Shown here: in pieces, positions 14,173 to 16,704 of the stretch
How positions within the stretch are numbered: the stretch's first letter is position 1
Layout: each line of letters begins with the position of its first letter
Origin: Campylobacterales bacterium
GTDB taxonomy: Bacteria; Campylobacterota; Campylobacteria; Campylobacterales; JAADDG01
Assembly (NCBI GenBank): GCA_027009865.1
Contig: JALVCR010000031.1
Location: 1-16,704 of the forward strand
DNA: 16,704 nucleotides
Reading direction: 5' to 3'
Position numbers and translations under genes: made by a program
The notes under the pieces: model-generated
The model's input: the letters and a program-made list of their open reading frames with translations, nothing else
The model's database searches: none
Told to the model about the DNA's origin: nothing

Positions 14173-15655
14173 AAGATTGATACTTATTCTTACACTGATA
14201 TTTACAGCTATATCGCCGCTTAGCGCTAATGGCTGTAAAAACAGAGTCTTTAACATTCAAGTATCTGATGAGGTTAACACTGCCGATATTTTGGAGCAGT
14301 TAAGTGGGGAGTGCGGTTTTTCGATAATTACGAAAGATAAGGTAGCAAAAAAAGATCTTCAAAAGAAGATTTTTGGAATAAATGTTAAAAATATGACTTT
14401 GGATGAGATTTTTAATCTGCTTTTGCTTGATAAAGGAATGGAGTATGACTTTAAAAATAACGTTTTAAAAATTTACGCCATTTTTACAAAAAGCTTTAAA
14501 GTTGATTATGTAAGCACTAAGAGAGTCGGAAAAAGCAGCACCGATATAACGCTAACTGGAGAGAGCGGAAGCACTTCTGGAAAATCAAAAGGGGGAAACA
14601 GCGGAAAATCAAGTTCGGGAATGTCTATAACCTCAGATGAGACTTTCGATTTTTGGGATACACTCGATAAAGAGCTCTCATCAATTATAAATACGCCCCA
14701 AGATGAATTTAAAGCGCCTCCTCCTATTATAAACAAAGAGGGGGGAATAATAACAGTTACTGGAACCAAAAAGCAAATTTACAGAGTATCTGAATATATA
14801 GAAGATTTAATGCAAAGACTTCACAAACAGGTGATGATAGACGTTAAGATCCTATCGGTTTCTCTAAACGATTCAAAAAGCACAGGAATTGATTGGGCGC
14901 AGTTATATAAACTTCAAAATTTCAAAACAAGCTTTGAGATTTTAAATACAAACAACCTATCGCAAGTGGAAGGAGATGAGATAAAAGAGTTTGGAGATCC
15001 TTTGCCTTCAGCTCACGCTACCTTTTTTAAATTAACTGGAGGAGCTTCTTTAAACGAGCTTATAAAATTCCTAAAAACTCAAGGAGACGTAACCTCTATC
15101 TCAAATCCAAAAGTTGTTACGTTAAATAACCAGCCCGCTCTATTTAGCTCAGGAGAGCAGCTATATTATAAAAGATTAGAGAGCACCACCACAAGCTCAA
15201 CTTCAACAACAACTGCTCAAAATGAGATAATAGAGTCGATATTTGCCGGAATACTTCTTGATATAACTCCGGAAATTACCGACAATAATGAAATTATCCT
15301 AAAAATCAATCCTTCTATCAGTTCGATAAAGGATGTGCAGGTTCAAAGCAAAAACAATATAAGAACCATTCCGCCTGATTTATTAAAAAAGCAGATCTCC
15401 TCTGTGGTAAAACTAAGAGACGGAGAGAGAATAATACTTGGAGGCTTAATAGATACAAAATATGGAAAAGAGACCTCAAAAGTGCCTCTTTTGGGAGATA
15501 TACCAATTTTTGGAGGACTTTTTAAAAAGGAGCAGAAAATAAAAACAAGAAGTGAACTTGTAATTATCATAACTCCTCACATTATAAGAAATGATTATAA
15601 AAAGAAAACAATATCCCTAAAAGATTTAGGATATACGAGGATTAAAAATGAATGA
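14144..15655 (+). CDS. ctsD: Secretin (PilQ/GspD/CtsD-like)
   Basis: This outer-membrane secretin of 503 residues forms the pore for DNA uptake or type II secretion. It has a signal peptide (about 1-28), then an N0/STN-type domain (about 40-112) with NMTLDEIFNLLLL. A Ser/Gly/Lys-rich low-complexity stretch (about 129-161) is followed by an N1-like domain ending before 225. The secretin core has VMIDVKILSVSLNDSKSTGIDW (230-251), NPKVVTLNNQPALFSSGE (321-338), the hallmark VPLLGDIPIFGGLF (447-460) and ELVIIITPHII (471-481). The start ATG overlaps the PilP-like gene by 29 bp with an AAGGAAA ribosome site. Its place in the operon parallels the Campylobacter cts cluster; the symbol is by analogy. 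Confidence 0.88.
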   Translation: MQTLKLSLIKRLILILTLIFTAISPLSANGCKNRVFNIQVSDEVNTADILEQLSGECGFSIITKDKVAKKDLQKKIFGINVKNMTLDEIFNLLLLDKGMEYDFKNNVLKIYAIFTKSFKVDYVSTKRVGKSSTDITLTGESGSTSGKSKGGNSGKSSSGMSITSDETFDFWDTLDKELSSIINTPQDEFKAPPPIINKEGGIITVTGTKKQIYRVSEYIEDLMQRLHKQVMIDVKILSVSLNDSKSTGIDWAQLYKLQNFKTSFEILNTNNLSQVEGDEIKEFGDPLPSAHATFFKLTGGASLNELIKFLKTQGDVTSISNPKVVTLNNQPALFSSGEQLYYKRLESTTTSSTSTTTAQNEIIESIFAGILLDITPEITDNNEIILKINPSISSIKDVQVQSKNNIRTIPPDLLKKQISSVVKLRDGERIILGGLIDTKYGKETSKVPLLGDIPIFGGLFKKEQKIKTRSELVIIITPHIIRNDYKKKTISLKDLGYTRIKNE

Positions 15656-16454
15656 TTATAAAAAAATAAAAGATATTTTCATAGAGGGAAATAAATTTGA
15701 TTATGTCAATCTAACTCAATCCGTAATGGCTTACAAAAAACTAAGAGAGGCTTTAAAAAAGCCTCTTAAACTGATACTTCTATACGGAAAGCCTGGAACT
15801 GGAAAAACTTTTCTTTTAACAAAGCTCTATAACGATTTAAAAAAGGAGTATCCAATAATCTTTTTTCCTACTCCCTTTTTTGACGAAAAGGAGTTTTTGG
15901 GAGCAATTTATCAAAAAATTTTCAAAGAAGAGCCAAAAATTTCATCATTTGATTCTTTCTTTAAACATTTTCTAAGAAGAATGAATAAAGAGGCAATCTC
16001 TCCGATAACTATTTTAATAGACGAAGCTCAACTGTATCCACCAAATTTGATTGAAAAAATCAGATTAATGGCAGATACAAGAAGATTTAAATTTCTGTTT
16101 ACCGTTCACAAAACCGACGAAGAGGATGTTTTGGCAAAAGATTATTTTAAAACAAGAATCTGGGAGACGATAGAGATAAAGAGTATCTCTCTTCAAGAGC
16201 TTAAATTATATCTGGAAAAAAAATTGGTATATCATAATCTTTTTAATTATCTCTCATTAATCGGAGAGCCGCAGTTTAAACTCATTCACAAATTTGCAAA
16301 AGGAAATCTAAGAGAGACAAATAAGCTTTTATATAAAACTTTTGAAATTTGCGAATATTATGAAAATAACGAACCCAAAAAGCTAAATTCCAAAAAACTT
16401 AAAAATAAATTTTTGGAAATGGCCGCAATAGATTTAAGGATTGTCAATGCTTAG
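15648..16454 (+). CDS. ctsP: GspA/ExeA-like AAA ATPase (CtsP-like)
   Basis: This is a cytoplasmic AAA ATPase of 268 residues. Walker A GKPGTGKT (47-54), Walker B ILIDEAQ (122-128), a sensor-1 region FLFTVHKTDEE, a DYFKTR arginine and a sensor-2 GNLRETNKLL near the C-terminus are all visible. The IDEAQ Walker B and overall layout are those of ExeA/GspA and TniB-like ATPases. No membrane segment or peptidoglycan-binding domain is present, unlike Aeromonas ExeA, which carries both. It overlaps the secretin gene by 8 bp, so it belongs to the same machine. In Campylobacter, CtsP is a nucleotide-binding protein needed for transformation; the match is by motif and position. Confidence 0.82.
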   Translation: MNDYKKIKDIFIEGNKFDYVNLTQSVMAYKKLREALKKPLKLILLYGKPGTGKTFLLTKLYNDLKKEYPIIFFPTPFFDEKEFLGAIYQKIFKEEPKISSFDSFFKHFLRRMNKEAISPITILIDEAQLYPPNLIEKIRLMADTRRFKFLFTVHKTDEEDVLAKDYFKTRIWETIEIKSISLQELKLYLEKKLVYHNLFNYLSLIGEPQFKLIHKFAKGNLRETNKLLYKTFEICEYYENNEPKKLNSKKLKNKFLEMAAIDLRIVNA

Positions 16455-16704
16455 CGCACAAGAGATAAAAGAACTTGAGAAAAAATGGCTTAGGTTTAAA
16501 ATAAAAGAGCACTCAAAAAAGGCTTTGCTTTCATCTTTGATTCTCTCTTTTACCATACTTGGAGGATATATTTATATCAATAAAGAAAATCTATCTTTCT
16601 TTAAAAAAGAGGATCTCAAAAAAGAGATTAAAAAAGAGATACTCATAGCCGATGAAAGAATAGAAAATCTAAAAAAGCCTAAGAAGAAAGAGGAAGTTTT
16701 AACC
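16447..16704 (+). CDS. Single-pass membrane protein, truncated by window end
   Basis: Eighty-six codons are visible from an ATG that overlaps the ATPase gene by 8 bp, and the frame runs off the right edge. The visible part has a short charged N-terminus (1-26), one membrane helix (about 27-46, from LLSSLILSFTIL to YIYI), and then a Lys/Glu-rich stretch likely to be helical or an extended linker. This topology would suit GspB/ExeB, the usual partner of GspA, or the conserved membrane protein that follows ctsP in Campylobacter. Without the rest of the gene I cannot choose. The assembly ATPase and platform genes would be expected downstream. Confidence 0.8.
   Translation, partial: MLSAQEIKELEKKWLRFKIKEHSKKALLSSLILSFTILGGYIYINKENLSFFKKEDLKKEIKKEILIADERIENLKKPKKKEEVLT

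Noticed and set aside
14506..14769. Minus-strand 87-residue ORF opposite the secretin Ser/Gly region
   Set aside because: It is an antisense reading of the low-complexity stretch. The secretin frame is continuous and has conserved motifs on both sides.

Overview
This window is ordinary chromosomal DNA from a member of the Campylobacterota (formerly Epsilonproteobacteria). The evidence is AT-rich DNA with heavy use of AGA and ATA codons, the gene order flgB-flgC-fliE-ftsI, an HslV precursor that begins MFEATTI as in Helicobacter and Campylobacter, a near-consensus sigma-54 promoter before flgB, and a competence/type II secretion-like operon resembling the cts cluster. I cannot fix the genus; it could be Nautiliales or a deep-sea Campylobacterales lineage. 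I see no tRNA, rRNA, CRISPR array, insertion sequence or prophage.

Layout. Positions 2-316 (+) hold the 3' end of an unidentified small membrane protein. Positions 294-3331 (-) form a flgB-flgC-fliE-ftsI operon: rod proteins, the basal-body protein FliE and the division transpeptidase. It is driven by a sigma-54 site at 3368-3383. The same 165-bp gap carries a sigma-70-like promoter facing the other way, for ftsW-murG (3497-5661, +). Thus the SEDS polymerase and the lipid II synthase lie divergent from the transpeptidase. Lipid II export is represented by murJ (5667-7067, -), which sits behind a small lipoprotein gene (7075-7647, -). The lipid II cycle (MurG makes it, MurJ flips it, FtsW polymerises it, FtsI cross-links it) is therefore almost all in one 7-kb block.

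The 255-bp gap at 7648-7902 is the least explained stretch. It holds overlapping divergent promoters. On the minus strand it also holds an 11-bp perfect long-range stem followed by a T-rich run, which could be a small RNA or a structured leader of the lipoprotein-murJ transcript.

Positions 7903-11529 (+) hold a rhodanese-like protein, rplI, hslV, hslU and era: ribosome, the ATP-dependent HslUV protease and the 16S rRNA-binding GTPase, in tight tandem.

Positions 11593-16704 (+) are an overlapping operon for a DNA-uptake/type II secretion-like trans-envelope machine. Its genes encode a PilM-PilN fusion (GspL-like topology), PilO-like, PilP/GspC-like and secretin proteins, a GspA/ExeA-like AAA ATPase, and a single-pass membrane protein cut by the window end. 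A perfect 11-bp inverted repeat overlaps the likely -10 box of this operon and looks like an operator. The fusion, the GspA-like ATPase and the palindrome are the most interesting features.
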